A DNA stretch of 64,000 nt from positions 434,001 to 498,000 of the forward strand of contig CAVVOI010000016.1 in the NCBI GenBank assembly GCA_963749825.1. The letters are read 5' to 3'. The translations under genes were made by a program, and so were the position numbers. Positions within the stretch are counted from its first letter, which is position 1. Every line of letters starts with the position of its first letter. The DNA comes from UBA11865 sp963749825 (GTDB lineage Bacteria; Chloroflexota; Anaerolineae; Promineifilales; Promineifilaceae). Below are positions 54,093 to 63,537 of the stretch, piece by piece. A model generated the notes under the pieces. The model was not told where the DNA came from. It saw nothing but the letters and a program-made list of their open reading frames with translations, and did no database searches.

Positions 54093-54317
54093 GCCCCTTG
54101 CGCTTACGATTCAGCCCCCTTCCTGTTATAGATCCGCTGGTCGACCGGAATCTCTTCCCGGCGGTAATCCCACCGCCACTCCAAAGCTGGCGATGGCCAT
54201 TATTTGTTGGTAAGTGTCAGAAGAACTGCTATTCTCGCAAACAGTGGGCTGGCTGTTTCTCTCGAAGCTCAACGTATCAGAATCGCTAGCGGGCGGCCAG
54301 TCCGCTCCATCCAGTTG

Positions 54318-54932
54318 TTAAATCAGTCCTTGCTCAGAAAGCCTCTCAAGAACAAACGCGAGCCGCTCTTCAGGCGGCAATACTGGTACCCTCACAACGC
54401 TATATCCCAAGGCGCGGTAATCCCGAGCGTGCCAGTCATCGAGATAACCTGCAATGGCGGCCATCTCTTCGACCCTCTGGTCATCGGGCTGAAAAGGAAA
54501 TGGGTCGAGCATAAATACAGAGGCATAACGATGGTGGAAGCATTCTTTTAAAATCTCGTTCGGGTTCAGTCCACGGACTCGGTACCACGCGAGGAAATCT
54601 GGAACGGCTCGGTCGAGAAAGGCGAAATCAATCGCCCGTAATCTGCGCTCAAATCCCAGTTGCATGTCTTTTATACCGCGCTGTAAAGCAGCCCCATTTG
54701 CGTGAATCTCATGGCTGGATCGTCCTTTGGCCATCTCTTTCTCGATGTACAGTCGCGCAGACTCGGGAATCGTCTGGAATCCTCTATCGGCCAACTGATC
54801 AATGAGGGTGGATTTGCCAGAGGAGACCGTGCCTGTTATCACATGCCAGTTCGTCTGAACCTTGAAAGGCATTGACAGAAGATCCGGATCGAGCTCTGTA
54901 AATCTATAATCGTGCTGAAGGCTATCAAACAT
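54318..54932 (-). CDS. AAA-type ATP-binding / kinase-like protein
   Basis: 204 aa. The P-loop is WHVITGTVSSGKSTLIDQL near residues 30-47, then FQTIPESARLYIEKEM, FLDRAVPDFLAWYRV, and an Arg-rich lid region. This is the AAA_28/NadR-kinase-like P-loop layout often found as stand-alone ATPases of unknown substrate. GAGGG precedes the ATG. No operon partner is seen. Confidence 0.8.
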   Translation of the reverse strand: MFDSLQHDYRFTELDPDLLSMPFKVQTNWHVITGTVSSGKSTLIDQLADRGFQTIPESARLYIEKEMAKGRSSHEIHANGAALQRGIKDMQLGFERRLRAIDFAFLDRAVPDFLAWYRVRGLNPNEILKECFHHRYASVFMLDPFPFQPDDQRVEEMAAIAGYLDDWHARDYRALGYSVVRVPVLPPEERLAFVLERLSEQGLI

Positions 54933-55258
54933 TTTGCGACCCTCGAACTCGCATAAGAGGGCTAATATAACTATTACTTATGCCGAACGGTAGCCGGCAT
55001 ATTCCCCTGAATTTCGGGATAGGCTAGGCGCCTGGCAGCATATTCGTCCCCAGACGGACAAATCACCGAACACTGATAGTATAAATTAGGCAAAAAGCAT
55101 CTGGCAACAAGTTTCTTTGCCAAAAACTGATGTTATCTGTCGTCAGCCCAAGTGTTGCCAACCAGCTAGAGAAGACTGGACTGATCCGTAAGATCGCTTG
55201 GGAGAATAGTTATCCAGAAACTAACCAGATAGGCCAATCGGGGATGGAGGCGTGGGAG
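54933..55258. other. Gap without a supported gene
   Basis: 326 bp between the ATPase gene and the convergent end of the second GH13 gene. Short frames only, with no recognisable product, repeat or terminator. It is less GC-rich than its neighbours. Confidence 0.3.
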
Positions 55259-57196
55259 CTAGTCCCACTTATCCCCCTGTACAATAATGCCCGCGTAGGC
55301 CGGCAGCGTTAGCCGGTCGCCACTCGCCGTCAGCGAGAAGGCCGGGTCGCTGGCCAGGAGCGGCTCAAGCGGCGCCCATTCGCCCAGGGAAAGGCTGACT
55401 TCGGCCGGGCCATTATTGAGAAAGACGCCGTATTCACCGCAAGCGTAACCGTAGAGGCCCTGGTCATCATCGATGAGCAACGTCTGTCGCGGCCGCCGCC
55501 AGGTCGCGGCCGTCCGCCGGCGCAGGGCGATTAGGGCTTTATAGAATTCAAATAGCCGGCCGTCCTGCTCCTCTCCCCAGATCATCGGCAGGCGCGATTC
55601 TTCCAGCGGTCCCACATTCTTGAGCTGGCTCAAGCCCACTTCCGTCCCATAATAAATGATGGGCGGACCCGGCAGCGTGAACTGGCACAAAGCCGCCAGG
55701 CGCAGCTTCCGCTTGTCACCGCCGGCGATCCATAGGAAGCGGTTCATATCGTGATTATCGAGGAAGCTGGGCAACAGCAGGCCTTCGCCGAAGTAGGCGA
55801 AATGTTGGGCCAGGGCCTTGTCGAATTCGCCTGCTGTCAGGCTGCCATAGGCGAAGAAAGAGCGCAACGTCTCCAGCAGCTTAAAGTCCAGGCAGCCATC
55901 CATCCGGCCCTGGTAGGAACGGATGAAGGCCGGCGTCTCGGTGATCTCGCCAAAGGTGATGCTGTCCGCTTTGGCCGCCCGGGTCTCGGCGCGGAAAACC
56001 GACCAAAAAGCGTGGGAGGAACCGTGGGCGTGGTCCAAGCGGAAACCGTCTACGCCCCGCTCCAGCCAGCGCCGGGCATGGCCCGCCAGGTAAGCCCGCA
56101 CACCCGGGTGATCGGATACGAAACGAGGCAGGTTGGGAAGGCCATAATAGCTGTCGTAAAACTCGGGCCAATCGAAGAAACGAAACCAGGGGTAGCTCTC
56201 GCTTTCCCGGTCCTCCTGGGCGGCCTTAAAAATCGAATGCCGGTTCGAACAATGATTCGCCACAAAATCCAGCACCAGCCGCATGCCCCGCCGGTGGACC
56301 TCAGCCACCAATTGCCGGAACTCTTCCATCGTTCCCAGCCGCGGCTCGATATCGCCATAGCCGGTGGGATCGTAGCCGTGATGGGAGGGACTGGGGAAAA
56401 CGGGCGTGAGCCACAGGCAGTTGACTCCCAACTCTTGCAGATAGTCCAACCTGGAGAGGATGCCCTTCAGCGTGCCGCCGTAAAAGCCCATGCGGTCGGC
56501 CGGCTCGGCAAATTCCGATCCCGGATCAGGGGCGAACCGTTCGGCGAAGATCTGGTAGATGATCGCCTCGCGGAACCAGCCGGGGATCTCTTCATCGTCG
56601 ACGGTGAAGCCGTAGACGACCGGCCGGTTTTCGCGGTCGAGTTTATCCAGCAACTGCAGATCAAAATCGGCGCGGTTCTTGACGAAGGCGGGCGCGGTCA
56701 TATCGATGAAGGGGCTGTAGATGGTCCGGCCGTCGCGGGTGAGCCCTTCGACGACATACTGCACATGGGTCCCGGAAGGCTGCCCAGGGATCTCGGCCGA
56801 CCACGTTTCGAGATAGCTCCACTGCAGCGTATCCCAGCGCATCGACGTTCGTTCCATGGCCAAGGCGGTCACGGCCGGATGATCCGGATGAACCGGATGA
56901 TCCGGATTGGGTGGGATAGTTGGCGCGGTCCCATCGGTGGTTATATACAATGTGGCGGTCGCAAGGCTGATTTCGGTCCCGACCCTGGCCGAGATGGTCA
57001 CCGCCTGGCCCGGCCGCGGGTCGGCCGGTTCCAGTATCGCATCATGGTAAAAGCCCATGCGGCCGATGCGGGCCTGCTTCAAGCGGCCTTCTTTGGTGGA
57101 CAGTTTGCCTAGTATAAATTCGGGTAATTCCGGGGTTTTCAACTTAATACGCCTTTTTTTTTCACTTGGCATCCAAAGTGTACCATCCATGAGCAA
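55259..57196 (-). CDS. GH13 neopullulanase/maltogenic-amylase-like enzyme with N-terminal CBM
   Basis: 645 aa, cytoplasmic. Residues 40-200 form a starch-binding (CBM34-like) beta domain with an odd NPDHPVHPDHPAV insert coded by short direct repeats. The barrel starts WFREAIIYQIFAERF. Catalytic regions are VLDFVANHCSNRH (I), GVDGFRLDHAHG with Asp near 387 (II), SITFGEITETP with Glu near 417 (III), and SFLDNHDMNRF with Asp near 482 (IV). The architecture fits cyclomaltodextrinase or neopullulanase. The start could be MPSEKKRR at 57172. Together with the GH13 gene at 51456 it suggests intracellular maltodextrin use. Confidence 0.9.
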   Translation of the reverse strand: MLMDGTLWMPSEKKRRIKLKTPELPEFILGKLSTKEGRLKQARIGRMGFYHDAILEPADPRPGQAVTISARVGTEISLATATLYITTDGTAPTIPPNPDHPVHPDHPAVTALAMERTSMRWDTLQWSYLETWSAEIPGQPSGTHVQYVVEGLTRDGRTIYSPFIDMTAPAFVKNRADFDLQLLDKLDRENRPVVYGFTVDDEEIPGWFREAIIYQIFAERFAPDPGSEFAEPADRMGFYGGTLKGILSRLDYLQELGVNCLWLTPVFPSPSHHGYDPTGYGDIEPRLGTMEEFRQLVAEVHRRGMRLVLDFVANHCSNRHSIFKAAQEDRESESYPWFRFFDWPEFYDSYYGLPNLPRFVSDHPGVRAYLAGHARRWLERGVDGFRLDHAHGSSHAFWSVFRAETRAAKADSITFGEITETPAFIRSYQGRMDGCLDFKLLETLRSFFAYGSLTAGEFDKALAQHFAYFGEGLLLPSFLDNHDMNRFLWIAGGDKRKLRLAALCQFTLPGPPIIYYGTEVGLSQLKNVGPLEESRLPMIWGEEQDGRLFEFYKALIALRRRTAATWRRPRQTLLIDDDQGLYGYACGEYGVFLNNGPAEVSLSLGEWAPLEPLLASDPAFSLTASGDRLTLPAYAGIIVQGDKWD

Positions 57197-57201
57197 TGTA
57201 T

Positions 57202-57296
57202 GAAACGGTTCCCGATTTCAGAAAGAAATATGGTCGAACCGTTTCAATTTGGTGATTCACGGACTTTCTCAACTAAAAATTTGAACCGTGAATCAC
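57202..57296. repeat. Tandem inverted repeats upstream of the second GH13 gene
   Basis: Two perfect inverted repeats lie back to back: GAAACGGTTC/GAACCGTTTC (57202-57211, 57236-57245) and GTGATTCACGG/CCGTGAATCAC (57252-57262, 57286-57296). The second element recurs with changes at 60961-61005. The first is 6 bp from the GH13 start and could be an operator. The rest of the 357-bp gap to 57553 shows only a GGGGTTAACCCC palindrome (57516-57527). Confidence 0.55.
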
Positions 57297-57553
57297 TAAA
57301 AACGGGTGGCAACTATTTCATCAGGGTCGCTTCAGGTTAACAACCTATCGAACAGGATTGGATAAGTCTAAGGATTAAGCTTACTAACTTTTGACGGCAC
57401 CTTGACGGTCACCTCGAATTGACAGTCACTTGGCGTCTATGATAGACTGAACCTACTATTACGGCCGCATCATTCCCCGCATCGTTGCAACCAAACAGTT
57501 TCCGTTTGCCTGAGTGGGGTTAACCCCCGCAACTTGAACTTGGGAGGTGTCGT

Positions 57554-57880
57554 GTGGAACAAAAAGTATGGCAGGTAAATTATAAGTTTAGCGTATCTCC
57601 AGACCAGTACTCAGACGCAGTAGCGCCATTGGCCGATCCAATTTCCAGGGTCGATGGACTTCTGTGGAAAATCTGGATCATGAATCCGGAGGAGGGCGAG
57701 GCCGGCGGCATTCATCTTTTTGCCGATCAGTCGGCTTTAGACGCCTACGCCAGCAGCGACATTGTCAAAGGCGTTCTTAGCCATCCGGCGCTTTCCGATT
57801 TTAGCGTCAAGACCTTTGACGTGATGGAGGCATACAGCCATAAGACGCGCGCACCGGTGGGCATGAGCGTCACTATCTAG
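57554..57880 (+). CDS. YdhR-type monooxygenase-fold protein
   Basis: 108 aa, GTG start with GGGAGG six bases upstream. The sequence has a dimeric alpha/beta-barrel pattern: WQVNYKFSVSPDQYSDAVAP, DGLLWKIWIMNPEEGEAGGIHLFADQSALDAY, HPALSDFSVKTFDVMEAYS. The LWKIW...GGIHLF core resembles YdhR-like putative monooxygenases. The function is not known. Confidence 0.75.
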   Translation: MEQKVWQVNYKFSVSPDQYSDAVAPLADPISRVDGLLWKIWIMNPEEGEAGGIHLFADQSALDAYASSDIVKGVLSHPALSDFSVKTFDVMEAYSHKTRAPVGMSVTI

Positions 57881-58150
57881 TTCTTGTTCGCCCACCACCC
57901 ACGTGGCAAGAAATCCAATACCAAAATCAAATCCCGGCGCTAGAACTGGAATCAAATCATTCTTTTGGCCAGGGGAGATGAGCGCTGTTATTTCGGTTGG
58001 CCGCAGGAGCCGGCCGGTTTCATTCGCGCAGGGAAGCGACCATGGCTAGCGGACGTTGGGGCTTGGTTGAATGGTGGGCTGAATCTAGCGGTAGAGGTCA
58101 ATACTTGGGGTCAATTCGCGTAAGTTATCGGGCAAAACTGAGGAGGGCGA

Positions 58151-58267
58151 ATGAGCACGATACTATCGATCGTCGTCGGCCTGGTTGCCGGCATCGCCTT
58201 ATTGATTGGCATCGGCTATTTGCTGGAAAAATATGGAGTGATTGGCAAGATAAGGGAGATTGTCTAG
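58151..58267 (+). CDS. 38-aa single-pass membrane peptide
   Basis: GAGGAGGGCGA just before the ATG is one of the strongest ribosome sites in the window. The product is MSTILSIVVGLVAGIALLIG followed by IGYLLEKYGVIGKIREIV: one transmembrane helix and a short amphipathic basic tail. No family was recognised. It lies in a 557-bp stretch between the YdhR-like and ClC genes that otherwise has no supported gene. Confidence 0.6.
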   Translation: MSTILSIVVGLVAGIALLIGIGYLLEKYGVIGKIREIV

Positions 58268-58437
58268 AGTGGCTCGGCCAGAAAACCGGCCACAGAAGGC
58301 TCGTTCAGGAGAGCAGCCCTTTAAGTCCGACCTTTAGATCCGAGATGAGGCCCGAGCAAAGTGTATGGCTAAGGTCAGGGGGCGCCAGAAACAAAGGGGA
58401 AGGTGGAATCTGGGCAGCCTTAAACATCCCCAAAAGG

Positions 58438-60552
58438 CTAAATTTCCTCAGAGCCATGCAAACAAATGAAAAGTACTTTAGCCTCCTGATTACGAACGAA
58501 TGCAGTCACCAGATCCCCCGCCTGAAAGACCGTATCTCCCCGGGGAATAATGACGCGTCCGTCGCGTTGAATTGAGACTAGAACGCAATCCTTTGGCATG
58601 GAAGGAGCAATCTTTTCAACTGTCTTGCCGACCGCGTTATCATTTGGTACCAGCGTAATTTCAACAAATTCAGCCTCTTCATAATCGTGTATTTGAAGTT
58701 GCTTTGTCCGTTGTTGAATCTCAGCTCGCTGTGTTAAGGCCAGCGTATACGCCCGGCTAATTCCCTCTCGCCTGAGAAGGCCTAGTAACTGGTAAGGATC
58801 CTCACGGGATACAACCGGCAGCCGTCCCAGTCCACGCGAGCCCATCCGGGCCAAAGCATCTCCCATCGACTCGTCTGGATAAGCAACTTGCAGGTGCGGC
58901 CAAGTGGTCGCAACCGCAGACACAGGTGTGGATTTCGGCCGGTTTTCTGCCTGGGCCCTTTCTAGGTCTGTCAAAGTTACGATTCCCCAGAGCTTAGCCT
59001 CCTCATTTAGCACCATAAGGCCATGGTGATGGGTTCTGTCAAAAACGGTGGCCAGTTCCGCTAAAGTCATATTCGTGGATACCGTAGCAACATCGCGTGC
59101 CATGACCTCTTCTACCATGATGCCCTGCAAAATATCAACATCACGCCCTCGCTCAAGGTGGACGCCTCGCCGGCTTAATTTAAGGGTGTAGATGGATTCA
59201 CCACGCAACATCAGTTGGGACAACAGCGTGGCGACCACGACGGTCAACATAAGCGGCAATATAATGCGATAATCACCAGTCAATTCAAACAATATGATGA
59301 CGGCCGTAATAGGGGCGTGGGCACTTGCGGCAAATACGGCAGCCATACCGACCAGGGCATAGGCTCCTGACGGGGCGCTAATTCCCGGAAACAGGCGGTT
59401 GATGCCCAGTTCAAACGCAGCCCCCAACATGGCACCCATGAACAAAGATGGCGCAAAAACGCCGCCGGATCCGCCTGAACCAAGTGTAAAACAAGTGGCC
59501 ATGATCTTGGCAATAAGCAGAATAAAAGCGGCGCCAAATACGAATTCGTTGGCTAAAGCGCTTTCAATGACATCATAGCCCACATTGAAAACTTGCGGAA
59601 TTCTTGCCCAAGTAACGGGTTGTGTCAGGCTGATCAGAGGATAGCTGAAAGCTAGCACACCCAGTAAGGCGCCGCCAATGGCCGGCTTCACCCATTCTGG
59701 AATACGCTTAAAGGAATCAAACAGATCTTCTGACCAATATAATGAGCGCGTAAATACGACGCCCACGATTGCCGCGAGCACGCCTAAAATGGGGTAAAAC
59801 AAGAATTCCCAAATAGAATTAACGCCGTACTCAAACGGAATGACAAAGGCTGACTCATCACCGAGAGCCGCCCGTCCGATGACGCTGGCAGCGACGGCGG
59901 CGACCACAACGGTACTGAAATTGCGGACGCTGAACCGACCCAGGATCACCTCCAAGGCAAAGATGACCCCGGCAATGGGAGCGTTGAAAGTGGCCGCAAT
60001 CCCGGCCGCCGCACCGCAGGCGACCAGATTACTGATCCGGCTATCGGACAAATTCAAGGCCTGTCCAACCGTTGAACCGATGGCCGATCCAATTTGAACT
60101 ATGGGCCCTTCACGACCGGCGGAGCCACCGCTGCCGATAGTTAGAGAAGAAGCGAGAGATTTGACCACAGCCACCCTGGGCCGGATGCGCCCGCCCCGAA
60201 GCGCGACTGCCTCCATTACTTCCGGTACACCATGTCCCTTGGCCTCACGGGCAAAAAAGTAAACAAGCAGGCCGACCAGTAGACCGCCAATCGCGGGGAC
60301 GAATATGACATAGGCCTTGCTCGAACCAGGAGTGATCTCCGGTATCCACTGATAGCCAATCCAGGCGACGCCTCTAATCAGATAGCGAAAAAAAATGGCG
60401 CCAATACCGGTAAATATGCCGACAAAAAGGGCTGTACCAATTAAAACCAACCCCGATGGAGGCTGCCAGCGATCCAGCAAGCTACCAAGCCGGCCGGATA
60501 GGAAAAAAGATGATCTGGTCGTTGCCTCGATTCTTCCCTTCGACTGTATCAT
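58438..60552 (-). CDS. ClC-family chloride channel/transporter with CBS pair and TrkA-C domain
   Basis: 704 aa. The ClC membrane domain (about 30-450) has GSGGSAGREGP (gating Glu), GSGGSGGVFAPSLF and a C-terminal gating helix region. Two CBS domains follow (about 485-610; VEEVMARDVATVSTNMTLAE, LPVVSREDPYQLLGLLR). The last 85 residues are a TrkA-C/RCK-C-like domain (VEITLVPNDNAVGKTVEKI, IIPRGDTVFQAGDLVTAF). It moves chloride or another anion across the membrane, with CBS and TrkA-C probably sensing nucleotide. An ATG with GAGGAA upstream. Downstream of an integrase remnant. Confidence 0.93.
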   Translation of the reverse strand: MIQSKGRIEATTRSSFFLSGRLGSLLDRWQPPSGLVLIGTALFVGIFTGIGAIFFRYLIRGVAWIGYQWIPEITPGSSKAYVIFVPAIGGLLVGLLVYFFAREAKGHGVPEVMEAVALRGGRIRPRVAVVKSLASSLTIGSGGSAGREGPIVQIGSAIGSTVGQALNLSDSRISNLVACGAAAGIAATFNAPIAGVIFALEVILGRFSVRNFSTVVVAAVAASVIGRAALGDESAFVIPFEYGVNSIWEFLFYPILGVLAAIVGVVFTRSLYWSEDLFDSFKRIPEWVKPAIGGALLGVLAFSYPLISLTQPVTWARIPQVFNVGYDVIESALANEFVFGAAFILLIAKIMATCFTLGSGGSGGVFAPSLFMGAMLGAAFELGINRLFPGISAPSGAYALVGMAAVFAASAHAPITAVIILFELTGDYRIILPLMLTVVVATLLSQLMLRGESIYTLKLSRRGVHLERGRDVDILQGIMVEEVMARDVATVSTNMTLAELATVFDRTHHHGLMVLNEEAKLWGIVTLTDLERAQAENRPKSTPVSAVATTWPHLQVAYPDESMGDALARMGSRGLGRLPVVSREDPYQLLGLLRREGISRAYTLALTQRAEIQQRTKQLQIHDYEEAEFVEITLVPNDNAVGKTVEKIAPSMPKDCVLVSIQRDGRVIIPRGDTVFQAGDLVTAFVRNQEAKVLFICLHGSEEI

Positions 60553-60567
60553 TATGATTCTATTCCT

Positions 60568-60840
60568 CTATCCGTACGCGTTTAGCGATAATTGTTCTAC
60601 AGGCCGGGCCAATTCTCCAGAAGTGATGCGGGTGTAAATTTTCGTTGTGTCTTGACTTTCGTGCCCCAGAATTCGGGCCAGCCCCAGCAGATCGCCAGGA
60701 TGTTGCTCAGAATAAGGGTGGGCAAGTGTGTGCCGCAAATCACGTGGTAGAGAGTCAGGCGGCTGGACACGATCCAGTCGCCGTCGAAAGCGATTGCCAA
60801 TTCGATCGAAATAAGGTGATTTCTTTTCTGTGGCCGTCAT
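60568..60840 (-). pseudogene. C-terminal remnant of a tyrosine recombinase
   Basis: 90 codons, ending 15 bp from the ClC start. The piece DLRHTLAHPYSEQHPGDLLG then LARILGHESQDTTKIYTR is the C-terminal catalytic half of an XerC/phage-integrase-type enzyme: Arg-His in DLRHT, His in LGH and nucleophile Tyr in KIYTR. The N-terminal domain and the first catalytic Arg are absent. It is probably the relic of an integrated element. Confidence 0.75.
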
Positions 60841-60960
60841 AGTCTAGATTCGCACGAGTAACCTATTCATAGATTTTACTTTGCATTGGATAACACTGCT
60901 AACCAAGGTAATAAAATGGATATAGAATGTAGCTAATTCGGGCTGAGCAAACTCAGTCTT

Positions 60961-61005
60961 GTGATTCACGATCTTACTCAACTAGATTTTTGAACTGTGA
61001 ACCTT
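60961..61005 (+). repeat. Second copy of the GTGATTCACG inverted-repeat element
   Basis: About 45 bp aligning with 57252-57296 (GTGATTCACG, ACTCAACTA, TTTGAAC-GTGAA). The 3' arm has decayed. It lies 64 bp before the third UroD-like gene. Confidence 0.55.
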
Positions 61006-61068
61006 TTATGGATTCGTTCGTTAAGTCAATAGATATTTCAACTGTTTAATAGGTTCGATGGGAAGCAT

Positions 61069-62046
61069 ATGAATAGCCGCGAACGATTTCGGGAAACGAT
61101 GGGTTTTGGCCAACCTGACCGGGTGCCTTATTTCGAGGAAGGCATTCGGCGTAACGTGATCGAAGCATGGCGGAAGCAAGGTTTGTCCAGCGAAGTGCCT
61201 TTTTTGGAGTTGTTTCCCACCGATGAACGGATCGAGATAGCGCCTGATTTAGAGCCCGGACCGCAGCTAAAGAAATGGCCGAGTTGCCACGCTGAATTGG
61301 ACGCGCTGCGCCAAAGCCTCGATCCAGCCGATCCCGGCCGGTTGCCGGCCAATTGGCCGGAAGTAACGAACGCCTGGCGCGATGGGGACGAAGCCTTGAT
61401 GCTGCGGGTCCACCGTGGCTTTTTCCAGACAGCCGGTGTGACCGGATGGCGGCGGTTTGCCGAACTCAATTATTTACTGCTCGACGATCCGGCCGTGGTG
61501 CGTGAGATCATGGCCATCCATGGCGATTTTTCGGCCGGGTTGGTGGAGCGGGTCCTGGGAGAAGTAGCCATCGATGCGACCATTTTCAGCGAGCCTATCG
61601 GCGGTAACAGCGGGCCGTTGATCTCGCCCCAGATGTTCGAGGACATCGTGTCTCTCAGCTACCAACCGATCCTGGATGTGTTGCGCCGTCATGGGGTGGA
61701 GACGATCATCTTCCGGACTTATGCCAATGCCAGAATTTTGTTGCCTATCGTCCTCGAGTGGGGCTTCAATTGCCTATGGGCTTGTGAGGTTAACCTCGAG
61801 GCTATGAACTACGACGATATACGCCGGGAGTTCGGCCGTGACCTGCGCTTGATTGGGGGCATAGACACCGATGTCTTGAGAGGGGATAAGGAAACCATCC
61901 GCCGCGAAGTGGAGGGAAAGGTGCCTCCTCTGCTGGAAGAAGGGGGCTTTATACCCCTGGCCGATGGGCGAATACGGGAAAATGTGCCTTTCGAAAATTA
62001 CATTTATTACCGGGAATTGTTAGAAAAAGTCATCAAGGGAAGGTAA
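61069..62046 (+). CDS. UroD-like protein, third paralogue
   Basis: 325-aa UroD/MtaA-superfamily TIM barrel: NSRERFRETMGFGQPDRVPY at the start, DATIFSEPIGGNSGPLISPQ in the middle, then TIIFRTYANARILLP, LWACEVNLEA and LRLIGGIDTDVL. The HxCG/HxDG strand is replaced by RTYAN, so any zinc or corrinoid site is lost. It is diverged from the two copies near 2.3-4.5 kb. GGAAG lies very close to the ATG. It has no operon partner. Confidence 0.82.
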   Translation: MNSRERFRETMGFGQPDRVPYFEEGIRRNVIEAWRKQGLSSEVPFLELFPTDERIEIAPDLEPGPQLKKWPSCHAELDALRQSLDPADPGRLPANWPEVTNAWRDGDEALMLRVHRGFFQTAGVTGWRRFAELNYLLLDDPAVVREIMAIHGDFSAGLVERVLGEVAIDATIFSEPIGGNSGPLISPQMFEDIVSLSYQPILDVLRRHGVETIIFRTYANARILLPIVLEWGFNCLWACEVNLEAMNYDDIRREFGRDLRLIGGIDTDVLRGDKETIRREVEGKVPPLLEEGGFIPLADGRIRENVPFENYIYYRELLEKVIKGR

Positions 62047-62214
62047 GAGGCTTATTGACACGGGGGGCGTGAAGACGGGGCACGGTTTCGGTAGAGACGA
62101 CCCGTCTCAGGTGGGGAACACGAAGCGCAGCACCTATTCGCTTCCGAACCAATGGCTGGCCATACACCTCCGGGAAGGCAACGGCATCAATCTGAGCCGG
62201 CCGACCCAGGGATC

Positions 62215-62245
62215 AAAAAAGGGCTCTTCCAACAAAGTAGAGCCC
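62215..62245 (-). terminator. Intrinsic terminator of the helicase gene
   Basis: On the minus strand GGGCTCT pairs with AGAGCCC around an 11-base loop, then six T (AAAAAA at 62215-62220 on plus). It lies 27 bp past the helicase stop. Confidence 0.88.
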
Positions 62246-62271
62246 TTCCATCTATCTTTTACTTCGGCGTT

Positions 62272-63537
62272 TTAGCTGGTCGCTTGCGGCCGGTAGCGGC
62301 GCGATCCGTGATAGTTGCCCTTCTTTTTACCGTTGGTCCAGCCACTATTACCGGCGCCATTGGACCCTCTGTTATTGCCAGAGCCGTTGGCCTGGAATTG
62401 GCTTTCTGGCCTGAAGTCACCGTAGTTGAAGTCCGGCAACCGCCTGCGCTCGATGGGCTTGTCCAGTATCTTTTCGATGGCCCGCACCTGCAATGCATCT
62501 TCGGGCGTGGCCAGGGTGAAAGCCTCGCCGCTCTTCTCGGTCCGGCCGGTACGGCCGATGCGGTGGGTATAAGCGTCTACCGTATCGGGCATGTCGAAAT
62601 TGATGACATGGGAGATATCGGCCACGTCGATGCCGCGCGAGGCGACATCGGTCGCCACCAGGATATCGTATTTGCCATTGCGGAAGCCGTTGATGGCTTT
62701 CTGCCGTTTGTTTTGCGACATATTGCCCTGCAAGGCCGCGGCATTGTAGCCCTCTTGTTCCAGGTCGCGGGCCAGGAAACGGGCCCGGCGCTTGGTGCGG
62801 GTGAAGATGAGCACCCGGCCGGTGGCCTCTTGCCGCAGCAGGGCCAGCAACATCGTCTTCCGTAGATTGTTGGTGACCGGGTACAGGGCGTGGGAGACTG
62901 TTTTGGCCGGGGCGATCATACCGATTTGTACCGTGACCGGATCGTCCAAGATGCTATCGGCCAGCCGGCGAATGTCAGGCGGCATGGTGGCCGAGAAGAA
63001 GAGGGTCTGCCGTTGCTGGGGCAGCAGCTTGAGGATGCGGCGGATGTCAGGTAAGAAGCCCATGTCGCACATGCGATCGGCTTCGTCCAGCACCAGCACC
63101 TCGACCCGGGATAGATCGACGTGCCCTTCGTTGGCCAAATCCAGCAGCCGGCCCGGGCAGGCGACTACGATTTCGACGCCGCGTCTCAGGGCATTGATCT
63201 GCGGCCCTTTGCCCACGCCGCCATAGATGGCCGTGCTGCGCACCTTGGTATGTTTGCCTAGCTCGATAAAACTCTGGTGAATCTGTTCGGCTAGTTCGCG
63301 GGTGGGAGCCACGATTAAAGCCCGAGTCCGGCGCAGCGGGCCGTTGGTCAAACGCTGCAGGATGGGTAGGGCGAAAGCGGCCGTCTTGCCGGTGCCGGTT
63401 TGGGCCAGGCCCATGACGTCGCGCCCTGCGAGGACTGGCGGAATCGCTTGTTCTTGGATGGGGGTGGGCGTTTCATAGCCCACATCTCTGATGCCGGCAT
63501 TTATTCGCCCGTCGAGGGAAAATTGTTTGAAATTCAC
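62272..63537 (-). CDS. rhlE: DEAD-box RNA helicase, RhlE type
   Basis: 421 aa. The start is the GTG at 63537, since AAGGAG lies eight bases upstream; a longer frame would start inside that site. Motifs: Q motif TPTPIQEQAIP, I AQTGTGKT, Ia PTRELAEQ, II VLDEADRM, III FFSATMP, V TDVASRGIDV, VI HRIGRTGR. The C-terminal tail is Gly/Asn/Arg-rich (SGNNRGSNGAGNSG, then KKKGNYHGSRRYR), typical of RhlE and cold-shock helicases that act on rRNA and mRNA degradation. Confidence 0.94.
   Translation of the reverse strand: MNFKQFSLDGRINAGIRDVGYETPTPIQEQAIPPVLAGRDVMGLAQTGTGKTAAFALPILQRLTNGPLRRTRALIVAPTRELAEQIHQSFIELGKHTKVRSTAIYGGVGKGPQINALRRGVEIVVACPGRLLDLANEGHVDLSRVEVLVLDEADRMCDMGFLPDIRRILKLLPQQRQTLFFSATMPPDIRRLADSILDDPVTVQIGMIAPAKTVSHALYPVTNNLRKTMLLALLRQEATGRVLIFTRTKRRARFLARDLEQEGYNAAALQGNMSQNKRQKAINGFRNGKYDILVATDVASRGIDVADISHVINFDMPDTVDAYTHRIGRTGRTEKSGEAFTLATPEDALQVRAIEKILDKPIERRRLPDFNYGDFRPESQFQANGSGNNRGSNGAGNSGWTNGKKKGNYHGSRRYRPQATS

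Noticed and set aside
57490..57553. Riboswitch before the YdhR-like gene
   Set aside because: GGGGTTAACCCC and a GC-rich leader are present, but no known riboswitch core could be matched by eye.
57997..58575. 192-codon plus-strand frame near the ClC gene
   Set aside because: No recognisable domain, overlaps the ClC 3' end, and the well-supported 38-aa peptide lies in another frame inside it.
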